The notes beneath the pieces are model-generated. The model saw nothing but the letters and a program-made list of their open reading frames with translations, ran no database searches and was not told where the DNA came from. From assembly GCF_000350085.1 (NCBI RefSeq), contig NZ_CAUM01000143.1, positions 124,001 through 188,000 on the forward strand: DNA of 64,000 nt, written 5' to 3'. A program made the translations under genes and the position numbers. This stretch comes from Mesorhizobium metallidurans STM 2683. GTDB lineage: Bacteria > Pseudomonadota > Alphaproteobacteria > Rhizobiales > Rhizobiaceae. Positions 17,075-25,368 of this stretch are shown here, in pieces (positions within the stretch are counted from its first letter, which is position 1; every line of letters starts with the position of its first letter).

Positions 17075-17299
17075 ATGAAGAACCGTTTCGAAGCCATACC
17101 GAACCCAAGCTGCCGGTTCGAGATCTGGGACAATGAGAACGGCGAGCCCGTCGTCCATCACGATCGGCTGCTAACCTTCGCCTCGGCGAAGTCGGCGGCA
17201 AGGATCACCGACTTCCTCAACGACAGCCGCAGCCCCCGCCGCCGCGTCGGCGCCGCCGAATGGCGCGTTGCGGACCGCGATCTCGGCTTGGGAGGATGA
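17075..17299 (+). CDS. Hypothetical small protein
   Basis: This 74-residue protein is rich in charged residues and has no signal peptide or membrane segment. It reads RFEIWDNENGEPVVHHDRLL near the start and has a basic stretch (SRSPRRRVGAAEW) later. I do not recognise a family. The ATG at 17075 has only a weak upstream purine stretch. It is kept because its codon use resembles its neighbours and no gene overlaps it. Confidence 0.5.
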   Translation: MKNRFEAIPNPSCRFEIWDNENGEPVVHHDRLLTFASAKSAARITDFLNDSRSPRRRVGAAEWRVADRDLGLGG

Positions 17300-17397
17300 T
17301 CGCCAAGCCGCTCTAGCTGTGAGCTTTCAGGAGGTTGTTCATTCGGACCGAACCGAGGAGACTGGAGTTACCACGCTTCAGCACTCACCGGAGGATC

Positions 17398-17715
17398 CGA
17401 ACGAACATCCACAAGAATGCCCGCCTCACGCCTCTGCGTCGAGAGGAGATGGCGCTTGCGGTTATAGAAGGCAGGCTTTCCCAAGCCCAGGCGGCGTTGC
17501 AATACGCGGTGACGGCGAAGGTCGTGAAGCGGTGGGTCGAGCGCTACAAGCGCTGAAGGCCGTGCCGGCATGGCCGACCGCTCGTCGCGGCCCAGGCGCA
17601 ATCCGAACGCCACGGGCCAGGCCGTGACAGAGCGCATCGTGGCGCTGCGGCGCCAGCGCTTCACCGGCAAACATATCGCGAGCCTGGCAGGCGTCTCGCC
17701 GGCGACGGTGGCGTC
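17398..17715 (+). mobile_element. IS481-type transposase remnant
   Basis: The segment encodes the N-terminal helix-turn-helix part of an IS481-family transposase (NIHKNARLTPLRREEMALAV, then LSQAQAALQYAVTAKVVKRW). A stop at 17554-17556 interrupts it; another frame then gives GMADRSSRPRRNPNATGQAV and FTGKHIASLAGVSPATV. The DDE catalytic core is missing and no terminal inverted repeats were found, so it cannot transpose. Its right end runs directly into the class IV aminotransferase pseudogene, which it seems to have truncated. Confidence 0.75.
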
Positions 17716-18182
17716 CTTGTCGTAAGCCTCGAAGATGCCCATGGTGAGATCGAGCCAGTGAAAGTTCTTGAGGCGCGGATCGATCGATTCCGGCGGGATC
17801 CGCTGTACGGAACTCGCCACCATCTTCAGCCCGTCACGGCGTTACTCGTCATTGGCGATCCAGACGAAAGGCTGGGCGAAGACATAGAAGCGGTTTTCGC
17901 AAAGCCTGGGATCGCGGGTTCCGTGCGGCGGCACGCCGCGCGTGCAGATCATCTGCACATAGGCGTCGCGCAGCCCGCTGCGGCGAACGCATTCCATCAG
18001 GATTTCGGCAATCTCGGCCGAGGAGTAGGGCAGGCTCATGCGCAGGCCGCGCATCGAAGCCTGGAAGCGCTCGATATGGTCGTCGAGCCGGAAGAAGCGC
18101 CCCTTCCACACATGAGTGACGTCATAGGTTGCATCGGACCGCACGAAACCGCGGTCGGTAAGCGGAATGGTGGCTTCGGCCA
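17710..18182 (-). pseudogene. Class IV (branched-chain/D-amino acid type) aminotransferase, truncated with internal stop
   Basis: Reading leftward, the sequence encodes ATIPLTDRGFVRSDATYDVT, FFRLDDHIERFQASMRGLR, YVQMICTRGVPP and FVWIANDE, then TAA at 17842-17844. The same frame continues with RRDGLK, IPPESIDPRLKNFHWLDLTM and GIFEAYDKDATVA. Class IV enzymes have Gln at the stop position, so a single CAA-to-TAA change explains it. The C-terminal half is missing where the IS481 remnant begins, and the first ~30 residues are missing at the transketolase fragment. The catalytic Lys (NFHWLD, usually N-[YF]-H-W) region is still present, but the gene is clearly dead. Confidence 0.85.
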
Positions 18183-18185
18183 GCG

Positions 18186-18788
18186 GTACTCGCCGAGGCT
18201 GGCCATCCGGTGGTCGCCGGCACCGCCGATTTGCAGCACTCCAACGGCCTGATCGGTTTTGCCCGGCGCTTTCCCGAGCGCTTCACCCAGTTCGGCATAT
18301 CCGAGCAGAACATGGTCTCGGCCGCGGCCGGCATGGCCACGACCGGCGTCATGCCCTATGTCGCGACCTTCGCCTCCTTCCTGGCGCTGCTCTGCTGCGA
18401 ACAGATCCGCATGGACGTCGCCTATTGCGCGCAGCCTGTCCGCCTCATCGGCCATCACACCGGCATCTCGCTCGGCTTTTACGGCACTTCGCATCACGCC
18501 ACCGAGGACATCGCCATCATGCGCTCCATTGCCGACCTGACCGTGGTGTCGCCCGCTGACGGACCGCAATTCGCAGCCGCGCTGCGCGCTTCGGTGCATC
18601 ATCCCGGGCCGATCTATTTCCGCATCGCGCGCGGTCATGAATCGGTCGTCTATGCCAACGACGCGCCCTTCGAATTCGGCAAGGCCGTCATCCACGGCAT
18701 CGGCTCCGATCTCACGCGCCTGATGCATGTCGCCCAAAAGTGCGGAGCGGTTTTTTGGGATAACGACATGCACAAAGACAAAACTTAA
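18186..18788 (+). pseudogene. Transketolase C-terminal subunit fragment
   Basis: The frame encodes the pyrimidine-binding domain of a split transketolase: VLAEAGHPVVAGTADLQHSN, FGISEQNMVSAAAGMATTGV (with the catalytic Glu), RLIGHHTGISLGFYGTSHHA and IYFRIARGHE. About 30 N-terminal residues and the whole C-terminal transketolase domain are missing. Homology ends near 18715, where the frame runs into an intergenic repeat and stops at 18788. Both edges are sharp, indicating deletion. A partner N-terminal subunit gene is not in the window. Confidence 0.8.
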
Positions 18789-18820
18789 AGCGCGTCTCTT
18801 CAGAGGCGACGCGCTTTAAC
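18721..18820. repeat. Short palindromic intergenic repeat, copy 2 (two stem-loops)
   Basis: GCATGTCG (18725-18732) pairs with CGACATGC (18764-18771) around a core with CCCAAAAGTGCGGAGCGGTTTTTTGGG. A second stem, AAAGCGCGTC with GACGCGCTTT (18787-18817), follows. The plan matches the other AAAAGTG/CGGTTTT elements. The second stem could also act as a terminator. Confidence 0.75.
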
Positions 18821-18926
18821 AGGAAAACAACACCGCGAAGGAAAAAAGGAAAAAACGCATCTATTGGCTGTATCTTGTCGAATCAGCGCCGATGCCTAAA
18901 ACAAAGATGTCGAGGAGAACGACGCC

Positions 18927-19604
18927 GTGAACATTCAGCCGCTCGAGCAGGGCAATCTTTCGGCGCGCGCCTATGTTGCGCTTCGCGAAGGATTGATCGC
19001 TGGCCAGTTTCGTCCCGGCCAGAGGCTGGTGATGCAGGATCTGGCCGACCGGCTCGGCACCAGCGTCACCCCTGCCCGCGAGGCTTGCCTGCGGCTGGTC
19101 AGCGAACGCGGCCTCGAATTGCGCTCGGGCCGTTTCGTCACCGTTCCGGCCCTGACGCTGGCGCGCTACATGGAAGTACGCACCATCCGGCTCTCGCTGG
19201 AGGGCCTGGCGGCCGGCCTTGCCGCCGAGCATGTCACCTCTGAGGATATCGACAAGCTGACCGGCATCCAGAAGCTGTTCGAAAAGGCCGATCGGGCCGG
19301 CGACCCCGACCAGTCCTTTCGCTACAACAGGGACTTCCATTTCACCGTCTACCGGCTTTCCCAGATGGAAATGCTGGTCGCCCACATAGAGAGCCTGTGG
19401 GTCTCGATGGGACCGATGCTCACCGTCTTCTTCAACGAAGGCGAGCACAAATATGTCGGTGCGGCCGAGCATGAGCACGTGATCGAGGGGCTGCGCGACA
19501 AGGATTCCGCCAAGGCCCGCACCGCCATGGAGCGAGACCTGATCCTCGGTGGCGAGGATTTCCTGCGCTTTCTGCGCACCCACGAGGAATTCGTCGTGGC
19601 CTAG
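18927..19604 (+). CDS. GntR-family transcriptional regulator, FCD type
   Basis: The 225-residue regulator has a winged HTH (VMQDLADRLGTSVTPAREACLRL) and an FCD effector domain (RDFHFTVYRLSQMEMLVAHIESLW and the late EHEHVIEGL). It is visibly similar to the GntR protein at 12761, down to the GTSVTP motif. Translation starts at GTG 18927 after GAGGAGAACG. Its likely original targets, the transketolase and aminotransferase genes upstream, are now fragments, so it may be orphaned. Confidence 0.88.
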   Translation: MNIQPLEQGNLSARAYVALREGLIAGQFRPGQRLVMQDLADRLGTSVTPAREACLRLVSERGLELRSGRFVTVPALTLARYMEVRTIRLSLEGLAAGLAAEHVTSEDIDKLTGIQKLFEKADRAGDPDQSFRYNRDFHFTVYRLSQMEMLVAHIESLWVSMGPMLTVFFNEGEHKYVGAAEHEHVIEGLRDKDSAKARTAMERDLILGGEDFLRFLRTHEEFVVA

Positions 19605-19688
19605 GGCCTGTTGATATTCAAGTAGTTCCAGCCTGCATAAGGTTCCCTGCGCTTGCGCCAGCCGGATTGCCGAGAAAGGACGCGTGCC

Positions 19689-20048
19689 ATGACCGACGAG
19701 CCGAGCCGCGAGCCGGCGCGTGATCCCCAGGATCTGGAGCGCCTGCTGATTTCCCGGCAATGGGCAGGAGACATCGACGGAATGGCGGCCCTGTTCGAAC
19801 AGCATGCCGTCGTCGATAGCGGTGGAGGCCAATTGACGCTTGGCCGCGAAGCGATCCGGGCACTCTTTGCCGACATCACCGCAACGGGCCGGAAATTTGC
19901 TGCCGGAGATCAGGCACCGGCTGTCATCAACGGAGACCTGGCGCTCACGTCAACCCATCTGCCCGACGGCACCATCACCGCCGAGGTCGCCCGCCGCCAA
20001 TCCGACGGCACATGGCTATGGGTTATCGACCGCTTCTCCGTCGCGTAG
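19689..20048 (+). CDS. SnoaL-like/NTF2-fold protein
   Basis: The 119-residue protein resembles small NTF2-like proteins annotated as SnoaL or ketosteroid-isomerase-like. The pattern is LERLLISRQWAGDIDGMAAL followed by FEQHAVVDSGGGQLTLGREA, and the end is RQSDGTWLWVIDRFSVA. Start chosen at ATG 19689; an upstream in-frame start at 19653 adds residues unlike the family. The function is unknown; it may act in detoxification or bind a small hydrophobic ligand. Confidence 0.7.
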   Translation: MTDEPSREPARDPQDLERLLISRQWAGDIDGMAALFEQHAVVDSGGGQLTLGREAIRALFADITATGRKFAAGDQAPAVINGDLALTSTHLPDGTITAEVARRQSDGTWLWVIDRFSVA

Positions 20049-20210
20049 CGTCGGGGCCGCTCCTGCCGCAAACTGCCTCCTCTGACGATCGCTCGCGGCA
20101 TAGCGGGAACCATCGCCCGCCCCATCCGTTGGCGTGGCAAGCGCCTGACCGGTAGCCAAACCCCAATCGCACACCTATCGCACACCTCCAGCACATGAAA
20201 GGACCGATCC

Positions 20211-20885
20211 ATGCTTCTCGATCGCAGAGCTATGCTCATTTTGACCGGTGCCGCGGCGACCGCGACAGTGATGTCCGGCCGCGCTTTCGCCGCCGCGCCC
20301 TTCGAGCAGCCACGCCTGCCTTATGATGAAGATGCGCTGGCGCCGACCATTTCGGCCCGCACAGTCAGGCTTCACTACGGCAAGCACCACAAAGGTTATT
20401 TTGAGAAACTGAATCAGCTTGTCGACAACACGCCCTACGCCGCGCTTTCACTGGAAGAGGTGATCAGGAAAGCCAAGAACGACGGCGATCAGGCGATCTT
20501 CAACAATGCCGGACAGGCGTGGAACCATAATTTCTACTGGCAGCAGTTCAAAGCCGGCCCCGCCGGTCCGCAAGGGGCATTGCTGCAGGCAATCGAACGG
20601 GATTTCGGTGGCCTCGACGGCCTGAAGGACAAGATGGTCGCCGAGTCCGAAAAGGTCTTCGGCACCGGGTGGGTCTGGCTGGTCAGGGACGGCGAAAAGC
20701 TGGCGATACTCAGTCTCCAGGATGCAGGCAATCCGATCGGCGAGCGCAAAACACCCGTCGTCGGCATCGATGTCTGGGAGCATGCCTACTATCTCGACTA
20801 CGAGAACCGGCGCTCCGACCATGTCCGCGCGACGCTGAGCGACCGGGTGAACTGGCAATTCGCTAGCGAGCAGTTCTCCGCCTAG
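20211..20885 (+). CDS. sodA: Exported Fe/Mn superoxide dismutase
   Basis: The enzyme converts superoxide to peroxide and oxygen. The ligands of the active-site metal are visible: His in LHYGKHHKGY, His in AWNHNFYW, and Asp plus His in GIDVWEHAYYLDY. Unusually for the family it begins with a signal sequence (LDRRAMLILTGAAATATVMS ending GRAFAA), which contains an RR pair and looks Tat-type. The enzyme would therefore act in the periplasm. Fe or Mn preference cannot be decided. Neighbouring small genes suggest a stress-related group. Confidence 0.9.
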   Translation: MLLDRRAMLILTGAAATATVMSGRAFAAAPFEQPRLPYDEDALAPTISARTVRLHYGKHHKGYFEKLNQLVDNTPYAALSLEEVIRKAKNDGDQAIFNNAGQAWNHNFYWQQFKAGPAGPQGALLQAIERDFGGLDGLKDKMVAESEKVFGTGWVWLVRDGEKLAILSLQDAGNPIGERKTPVVGIDVWEHAYYLDYENRRSDHVRATLSDRVNWQFASEQFSA

Positions 20886-20936
20886 AAACGGCAGGGTCAG
20901 GCCGCCGGTCCTCACCCTGCGAAGGAATGTGATCCG

Positions 20937-21374
20937 TCAGTGCGCCGTCTGCGAGTGATCGCCGCCCGGCTGCGAAATGTCGCCCAGCGCTTCGCCGGCC
21001 GAAGCTGCCTCGCCATTGGTCGCGAGATCGCCGATCGAGACGATGCCGACCAACCGCCGGTCGCGGCTGATCACCGGCATTCGCCGCAGTTTGAGATTGC
21101 CCATATTCTGAAGCACCTCGCCGACCTCCTGGTCGTCGAAGCAGAATTTCACCTCCGCGCTCATCACGTCCCTGATCTTGGCATCGGGACCTTTGCCCTT
21201 CGCGATGCCGCGGATGGCAATGTCGCGGTCCGTGATCATTCCGACCAGCCGGTCATTCTCACCGACCGGCAGAACACCGGCGTCGAGGCTGGCCATGGTG
21301 CGTGCGGCATCCCGCAAGGTCTGGTCCGGATTGGCGACCCGAACGTTTTGCGTCATGCAATCGCTAATTCTCAT
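20937..21374 (-). CDS. CBS-domain protein
   Basis: The 145-residue protein consists of two CBS domains and little else. The first is MTQNVRVANPDQTLRDAART to GMITDRDIAIRGIA; the second runs from IRDVMSAEVKFCFDDQEVGE to LVGIVSIGDLA. Paired CBS domains bind adenine nucleotides and sense energy or redox state. Stand-alone versions are common in rhizobia and usually lack a known partner. Start chosen at ATG 21374, which follows GGAGAAGATC; upstream in-frame starts add non-conserved residues. Confidence 0.88.
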   Translation of the reverse strand: MRISDCMTQNVRVANPDQTLRDAARTMASLDAGVLPVGENDRLVGMITDRDIAIRGIAKGKGPDAKIRDVMSAEVKFCFDDQEVGEVLQNMGNLKLRRMPVISRDRRLVGIVSIGDLATNGEAASAGEALGDISQPGGDHSQTAH

Positions 21375-21616
21375 GATCTTCTCCTTGAGTTTCAGCGCCC
21401 CGCCGGTCCTGTGATCAAGGAGGAATGAACGCCTGTCGGAAACGTTCCATCTTTCGACCACCCGATGACAGGTCGAGCGGCCGTCATGAACCCTATGTCC
21501 GTTATGGCAGAGCCTTCACTGATGGCCTTTTCCGCGACGGAAAGGAACCATAGTCCGGCATGGTGGTTGTGTGGTCACCAAGATGGCCCTCCTCGAGCAA
21601 AACGGAAGGAAAGATC

Positions 21617-22024
21617 ATGCGCATGTTGACGACGATCGCCGCCCTTTCGGGACTGGCCCTGGCTCAGCCGATCCACGCGCAAACCATCGACCCGCTCCCG
21701 CAAATCGACCCCCCTGCGCAAGGAATCCTGCCTGATCAGACCCTGCCTGATCAAACATCACCTGACCAAGGTTTTTCCGATCAGAATTTTACCGGTGTGG
21801 CGATCATCGCCCTTGAGGATCTGCCTCCGGATCTCAAGACGCAAGCAGAGGCGGTGATTACCCAGACCAGCGCCGAGGATCTGCATGTCCTGCAAAGCTC
21901 TATCGACGCATCGCCGCAGGCAACATCGGCGCTGGCGGCCAACGGGCTCAACTCCTCGCAGGTTGTCGCTGCCAACGTCGATGGCGACGGCACCCTGACG
22001 CTGATCATTCAGACAACTACCTGA
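21617..22024 (+). CDS. Small secreted protein with proline/aspartate-rich repeats
   Basis: The 135-residue protein has a signal peptide (MRMLTTIAALSGLALAQPIHA). It is followed by a low-complexity stretch with imperfect LPDQT/SPDQ repeats (residues 35-55) and a small folded C-terminal region (VAIIALEDLPPDLKTQAEAV, VVAANVDGDGTLTLII). I do not recognise a family. The ATG follows GGAAGGAAAGATC. It should be periplasmic or secreted. Confidence 0.7.
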   Translation: MRMLTTIAALSGLALAQPIHAQTIDPLPQIDPPAQGILPDQTLPDQTSPDQGFSDQNFTGVAIIALEDLPPDLKTQAEAVITQTSAEDLHVLQSSIDASPQATSALAANGLNSSQVVAANVDGDGTLTLIIQTTT

Positions 22025-22099
22025 CAGGCAGTCCCGGGAGCGGCGGACAGGATCCTTCGGCTTCGGCCGTGAAAACATGCAGCATCGCGGAGGACCGCC

Positions 22100-23290
22100 A
22101 TGACCGAGGCCGCAGTTCGCAACTTCACCCTCAACTTCGGACCGCAGCACCCTTCTGCTCACGGCGTTCTGCGGCTGGTGCTCGAACTGGACGGCGAGAT
22201 CGTCGACCGCGCCGATCCCCATATCGGCCTGCTCCACCGCGGCACGGAGAAACTCATCGAGTACAAGAACTATCTGCAGGCCCTGCCCTATTTCGACCGG
22301 CTCGATTATGTCGCGCCGATGAACCAGGAGCATGCGTTCTGCCTTGCCGCCGAGAAGCTGCTCGAAATATCGGTTCCCCGGCGAGGGCAGCTTATCCGTG
22401 TCCTGTTCTGCGAGATCGGCCGGCTTCTGTCGCATCTGCTCAACGTCACGACGCAGGCCATGGATATCGGCGCGCTGACCCCGCCGCTGTGGGGCTTCGC
22501 CGAGCGCGAAAAACTGATGGTCTTCTACGAGCGTGCCTCCGGCGCTCGCATGCATGCCAATTATTTCAGGGTCGGCGGCGTGCATCAGGACCTGCCCCCC
22601 AAGCTTCTCGACGATATCTGGGATTTCTGCGACCCGTTCCTCAAGGTCTGCGACAACCTTGAGGGCCTGCTCACCGGCAACCGCATTTTCAAGCAGCGCA
22701 ATGTCGATGTCGGCGTCATCGCTCTCGACGACGCCTGGGCCTGGGGATTCTCCGGCCCGATGGTGCGCGGATCGGGTGCACCGTGGGATTTGCGCAAGGC
22801 GCAGCCCTATGAATGCTACCCCGAGATGGATTTCGACATTCCCATCGGCAAGAACGGCGACTGCTACGACCGCTACCTCGTCCGCATGGAGGAAATGCGC
22901 CAGTCGGTCCGCATCATGAAGCAATGTCTGGAGAAATTGCGCTCGCCGGAAGGCAGCGGACCGGTTGCGATCCCGAACCAGAAGATCACGCCACCGCCGC
23001 GCGCGACGATGAAACGTTCGATGGAGGCGACCATCCACCATTTCAAACTCTATACGGAGGGTGTTCGTGTGCCCGCCGGAGAGGTCTACGCCGCGGTGGA
23101 GGCGCCGAAGGGAGAATTCGGCGTCTATCTGGTTTCGAACGGAAGCAATACTCCCTATCGATGCAAGATACGTGCGCCGTCCTTTGCCCATCTGCAGGCG
23201 ATGGATTTTCTGTCGCGCGGGCATATGATCGCCGATGTCGCGGCGATCATCGGATCGCTTGATATCGTGTTCGGCGAGATCGACCGCTGA
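22100..23290 (+). CDS. nuoD: NADH-quinone oxidoreductase subunit D, stand-alone paralogue
   Basis: NuoD is the 49-kDa subunit that lines the quinone site of respiratory complex I. The 396-residue protein is full length and begins with the family signature FGPQHPSAHGVLRLVLELDG, followed by GLLHRGTEKLIEYK, YFDRLDYVAPMNQEHAF and SGARMHANYFRVGGVHQDLP; it ends in MIADVAAIIGSLDIVFGEIDR. No other nuo gene is nearby, so this is a second copy outside the main operon, as seen in several rhizobia. It may substitute for the main NuoD in some condition. It is followed by the acylphosphatase gene. Confidence 0.93.
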   Translation: MTEAAVRNFTLNFGPQHPSAHGVLRLVLELDGEIVDRADPHIGLLHRGTEKLIEYKNYLQALPYFDRLDYVAPMNQEHAFCLAAEKLLEISVPRRGQLIRVLFCEIGRLLSHLLNVTTQAMDIGALTPPLWGFAEREKLMVFYERASGARMHANYFRVGGVHQDLPPKLLDDIWDFCDPFLKVCDNLEGLLTGNRIFKQRNVDVGVIALDDAWAWGFSGPMVRGSGAPWDLRKAQPYECYPEMDFDIPIGKNGDCYDRYLVRMEEMRQSVRIMKQCLEKLRSPEGSGPVAIPNQKITPPPRATMKRSMEATIHHFKLYTEGVRVPAGEVYAAVEAPKGEFGVYLVSNGSNTPYRCKIRAPSFAHLQAMDFLSRGHMIADVAAIIGSLDIVFGEIDR

Positions 23291-23310
23291 CCGACACTAC
23301 GGAGGCGACC

Positions 23311-23595
23311 ATGGGCGAAGAGCGCAAGGCCATCCGCGTCAGGATCGGCGGCAGGGTGCAAGGCGTCTCCTTTCGCGTATGGACACGCATCGAGGCCGAA
23401 CGGTTGGGCCTTGCCGGATGGGTTCGCAACGAGGACGACGGATCCGTAACAGCCCTGATCGTCGGGACCGAGGGCGCGGTTTCGACGATGATGGACCGGT
23501 TCTGGACAGGGCCGAACGGGGCGTCGGTCTCCAGTGTGACATCCCAGGACATCGATCCCGGCCAGGAGCCTGACGGCTTCAGGGTCATCGGCTAG
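23311..23595 (+). CDS. acyP: Acylphosphatase
   Basis: This 94-residue enzyme hydrolyses acyl phosphates such as acetyl phosphate or carbamoyl phosphate. It has the family start VRIGGRVQGVSFRVWTR with the catalytic Arg, and GLAGWVRNEDDGSV with the catalytic Asn. The ATG lies 20 bases after nuoD with GGAGGC upstream, so the two are probably co-transcribed. Confidence 0.9.
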   Translation: MGEERKAIRVRIGGRVQGVSFRVWTRIEAERLGLAGWVRNEDDGSVTALIVGTEGAVSTMMDRFWTGPNGASVSSVTSQDIDPGQEPDGFRVIG

Positions 23596-23768
23596 ATTTC
23601 GCCCTCGGCGCGCTGGCGGACCTCCACCACGCCTTCCCGTCGCGAGGATCGGCGCCCAGCTTCTTGACGGCGAAAACCGGTCCTCACATATTTTTCCGAA
23701 GGCCCCGCTGCTATCGGCGTTGGCCGCTTTCCCTGGTCGAGACCTCGCTCAAAAGATTGGAGGAAATG

Positions 23769-24071
23769 ATGAACGACAAGACCTTCGACAACCCTGTTTT
23801 CGTGAAGGATGGGCAATTTATCGCGCTGGAGATCGCTTGCGTTGCGGACGCTCTCGATTTTCTCGACGAATGGCCCAGGAACCGCCGCGGACCCATCTAC
23901 GATACGGCAAAGCGAGCCTGCCATCGCGCCCATGACGGCCTTGTGCCTGTCTCGGTTGCGCGCGACGCCTTCGCCGGCTTTGCACGGTCGGTCAATATCC
24001 TCGAAGACGTTTCGGGCGTTCTGCCGTGGATGACGGCGCCAAACACCGGCCGCGGCGGCATACCGGTCTGA
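23769..24071 (+). CDS. DUF982 family protein
   Basis: DUF982 proteins are about 80-100 residues long, mostly rhizobial, and of unknown function. This one shows the pattern FDNPVFVKDGQFIALEIACV, LDEWPRNRRGPIYDTAKRAC and ARDAFAGFARSV. Of the adjacent ATGs at 23766 and 23769, the second has better spacing from GGAGG. Members often occur in several copies and near symbiosis genes, but no such genes are seen here. Confidence 0.82.
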   Translation: MNDKTFDNPVFVKDGQFIALEIACVADALDFLDEWPRNRRGPIYDTAKRACHRAHDGLVPVSVARDAFAGFARSVNILEDVSGVLPWMTAPNTGRGGIPV

Positions 24072-24153
24072 GCGTTCACAAGTTGGAGAGGTCGCGGAAC
24101 CCTGACAGGCAAGCGACGTTCGGGCAGCGTTGCAACTCCAAATGGAGGCTCAA

Positions 24154-24390
24154 ATGCGCGCCATGAACATCATCACCCTGATCCTGATCATCCTAGGCGG
24201 GCTGAACTGGCTTTCCGTCGGACTCTCCGGTTACGACATCGTTGCTGGAGTTTTCGGAGGTGCAAGCGTCGCCGCAGCCCGCATCGCCTATGTGATCGTG
24301 GGCCTGTCAGCACTTTGGCAGCTCATGCCGATGGTATCGAGCTTCACCGATGGCGAGATCGCCGCCGAACGGCATATCCGCCATCAATGA
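24154..24390 (+). CDS. DUF378 family membrane protein (YuzA-like)
   Basis: This 78-residue inner-membrane protein has two predicted spans: MNIITLILIILGGLNWLSVG with the family's GGLNWL motif, and AARIAYVIVGLSALWQLMPM. DUF378 proteins have no known biochemical role. The ATG at 24154 follows GGAGG with good spacing. Confidence 0.82.
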   Translation: MRAMNIITLILIILGGLNWLSVGLSGYDIVAGVFGGASVAAARIAYVIVGLSALWQLMPMVSSFTDGEIAAERHIRHQ

Positions 24391-24461
24391 CTATTGATGC
24401 GAGGCGGTGGAATCATTTCGCCGCCTCCATCATCCGAACAAGCCGACCTTACGCAGCAGCG

Positions 24462-24896
24462 TCAATACGCGAACGTTCCCCGCAACCAGGCGAAGAAGCC
24501 ATGCCTCTCGGACATCGCCGCACGCACGCGAGAGGCAGCCCATCGCGCTCTTATCGTGGCGCCGACATGGCAATGGCAGACGATGTCGTGCAACTGCCAG
24601 TCGGTTAGTTCGAAGAAGCGCCTGGCTTCACCGTAGGTGTCATCCTTCAAGCCTTGCGCGCGAAAAATCGGATCCTCGAAGGCCACAGTGATCGGCGAGC
24701 CTTCGTAGCGCATCATTTCGCGAATTTCCGCGGGTTTGTATTCGGTACCCGGGAGCGCTTCGAGGCGCCGATCGGGATTCTGCTCCAGAAGCTTCGCCCA
24801 GCGTTCGAGACGTTGGCTCCTGGTTTCTACGAGATATGTTGCTTCAGCGTGAACGTCGGCAACGGCATGCAGTTGGTCAAGTGTCTGGTGCTTCAC
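24462..24896 (-). CDS. Hypothetical protein
   Basis: The 144-residue soluble protein is not recognised. It is rich in His and Glu near the start (HQTLDQLHAVADVHAEATYL) and has no signal peptide. Its middle part reads GTEYKPAEIREMMRYEGSPI and its end LTDWQLHDIVCHCHVGATI. The GTG at 24896 has an excellent ribosome-binding site (AGGAGG, six bases before), which argues that the gene is real. Confidence 0.65.
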   Translation of the reverse strand: MKHQTLDQLHAVADVHAEATYLVETRSQRLERWAKLLEQNPDRRLEALPGTEYKPAEIREMMRYEGSPITVAFEDPIFRAQGLKDDTYGEARRFFELTDWQLHDIVCHCHVGATIRARWAASRVRAAMSERHGFFAWLRGTFAY

Positions 24897-25203
24897 GGCC
24901 GCCTCCTATTCAGCAGGTGAATTTGCCCGGGCCCTCAATGAAATTATGGCGCTGCGTGACGTCGGCAAGGCCCGCATGCGCGGACTTTTCGATCACACTT
25001 TGCTGAATTTGCCGACCTGCCACGAGCGCGCCCAATCCGTGCAGGATCGTCAGAGGCTCACATCGGAACCATAGGCAGGCGCGGTCGTTCTGCCTGCATC
25101 AGCCGCAGAGCGAACACCTGGTGTGGCGAATCCGAAAATTCGCGTTCTGCCGATGTCGATGACACGCCAAGGCAGAGAGCGCCGAGCGGAAGGAAATCAT
25201 CCC
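24897..25203. other. Region without a recognisable gene
   Basis: Open frames on either strand resemble nothing known and lack good starts. It ends with GGAAGGAAATC, the ribosome-binding site of the proline-rich protein at 25204. Confidence 0.4.
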
Positions 25204-25368
25204 ATGGCCATTCTTCCAACTCCCGAACCAACGCCCACGCCTGTGCCCACGCCACCGCCGCTTCCCGAGCCGAAACCGATGCGTGAACCAGACCCGGAGC
25301 GGCTCCCGGACGAGGACCCCGTCCCCAATCCGGATGAAAACGACGCGCCGCCCAAGCACGGCCTGTAG
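25204..25368 (+). CDS. Very small proline-rich protein
   Basis: This 54-residue protein is made almost only of Pro, Glu, Asp, Thr and Val in short repeats (PTPEPTPTPVPTPPPLPEPK) and has no signal peptide or hydrophobic segment. It would be unfolded and acidic. The ribosome-binding site GGAAGG is well placed before the ATG. I cannot assign a function, although similar short Pro-rich proteins are annotated as hypothetical in rhizobia. Confidence 0.55.
   Translation: MAILPTPEPTPTPVPTPPPLPEPKPMREPDPERLPDEDPVPNPDENDAPPKHGL

Noticed and set aside
17300..17397. Possible left end of an IS481-type element
   Set aside because: No terminal inverted repeat pair or target duplication could be matched, so boundaries of an element cannot be given.
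20167..20190. Tandem ATCGCACACCT repeat
   Set aside because: Two copies only, upstream of the superoxide dismutase gene; too short to call an operator or iteron.
21730..21790. Repeats of CCTGATCA/CTGATCAGA in the secreted protein gene
   Set aside because: They encode the PDQ repeats of the protein and lack the spacer arrangement of a CRISPR array.
21758..23224. A 488-codon open frame on the minus strand
   Set aside because: It lies opposite nuoD and the small secreted protein gene and resembles no protein. High GC keeps the opposite frame open.
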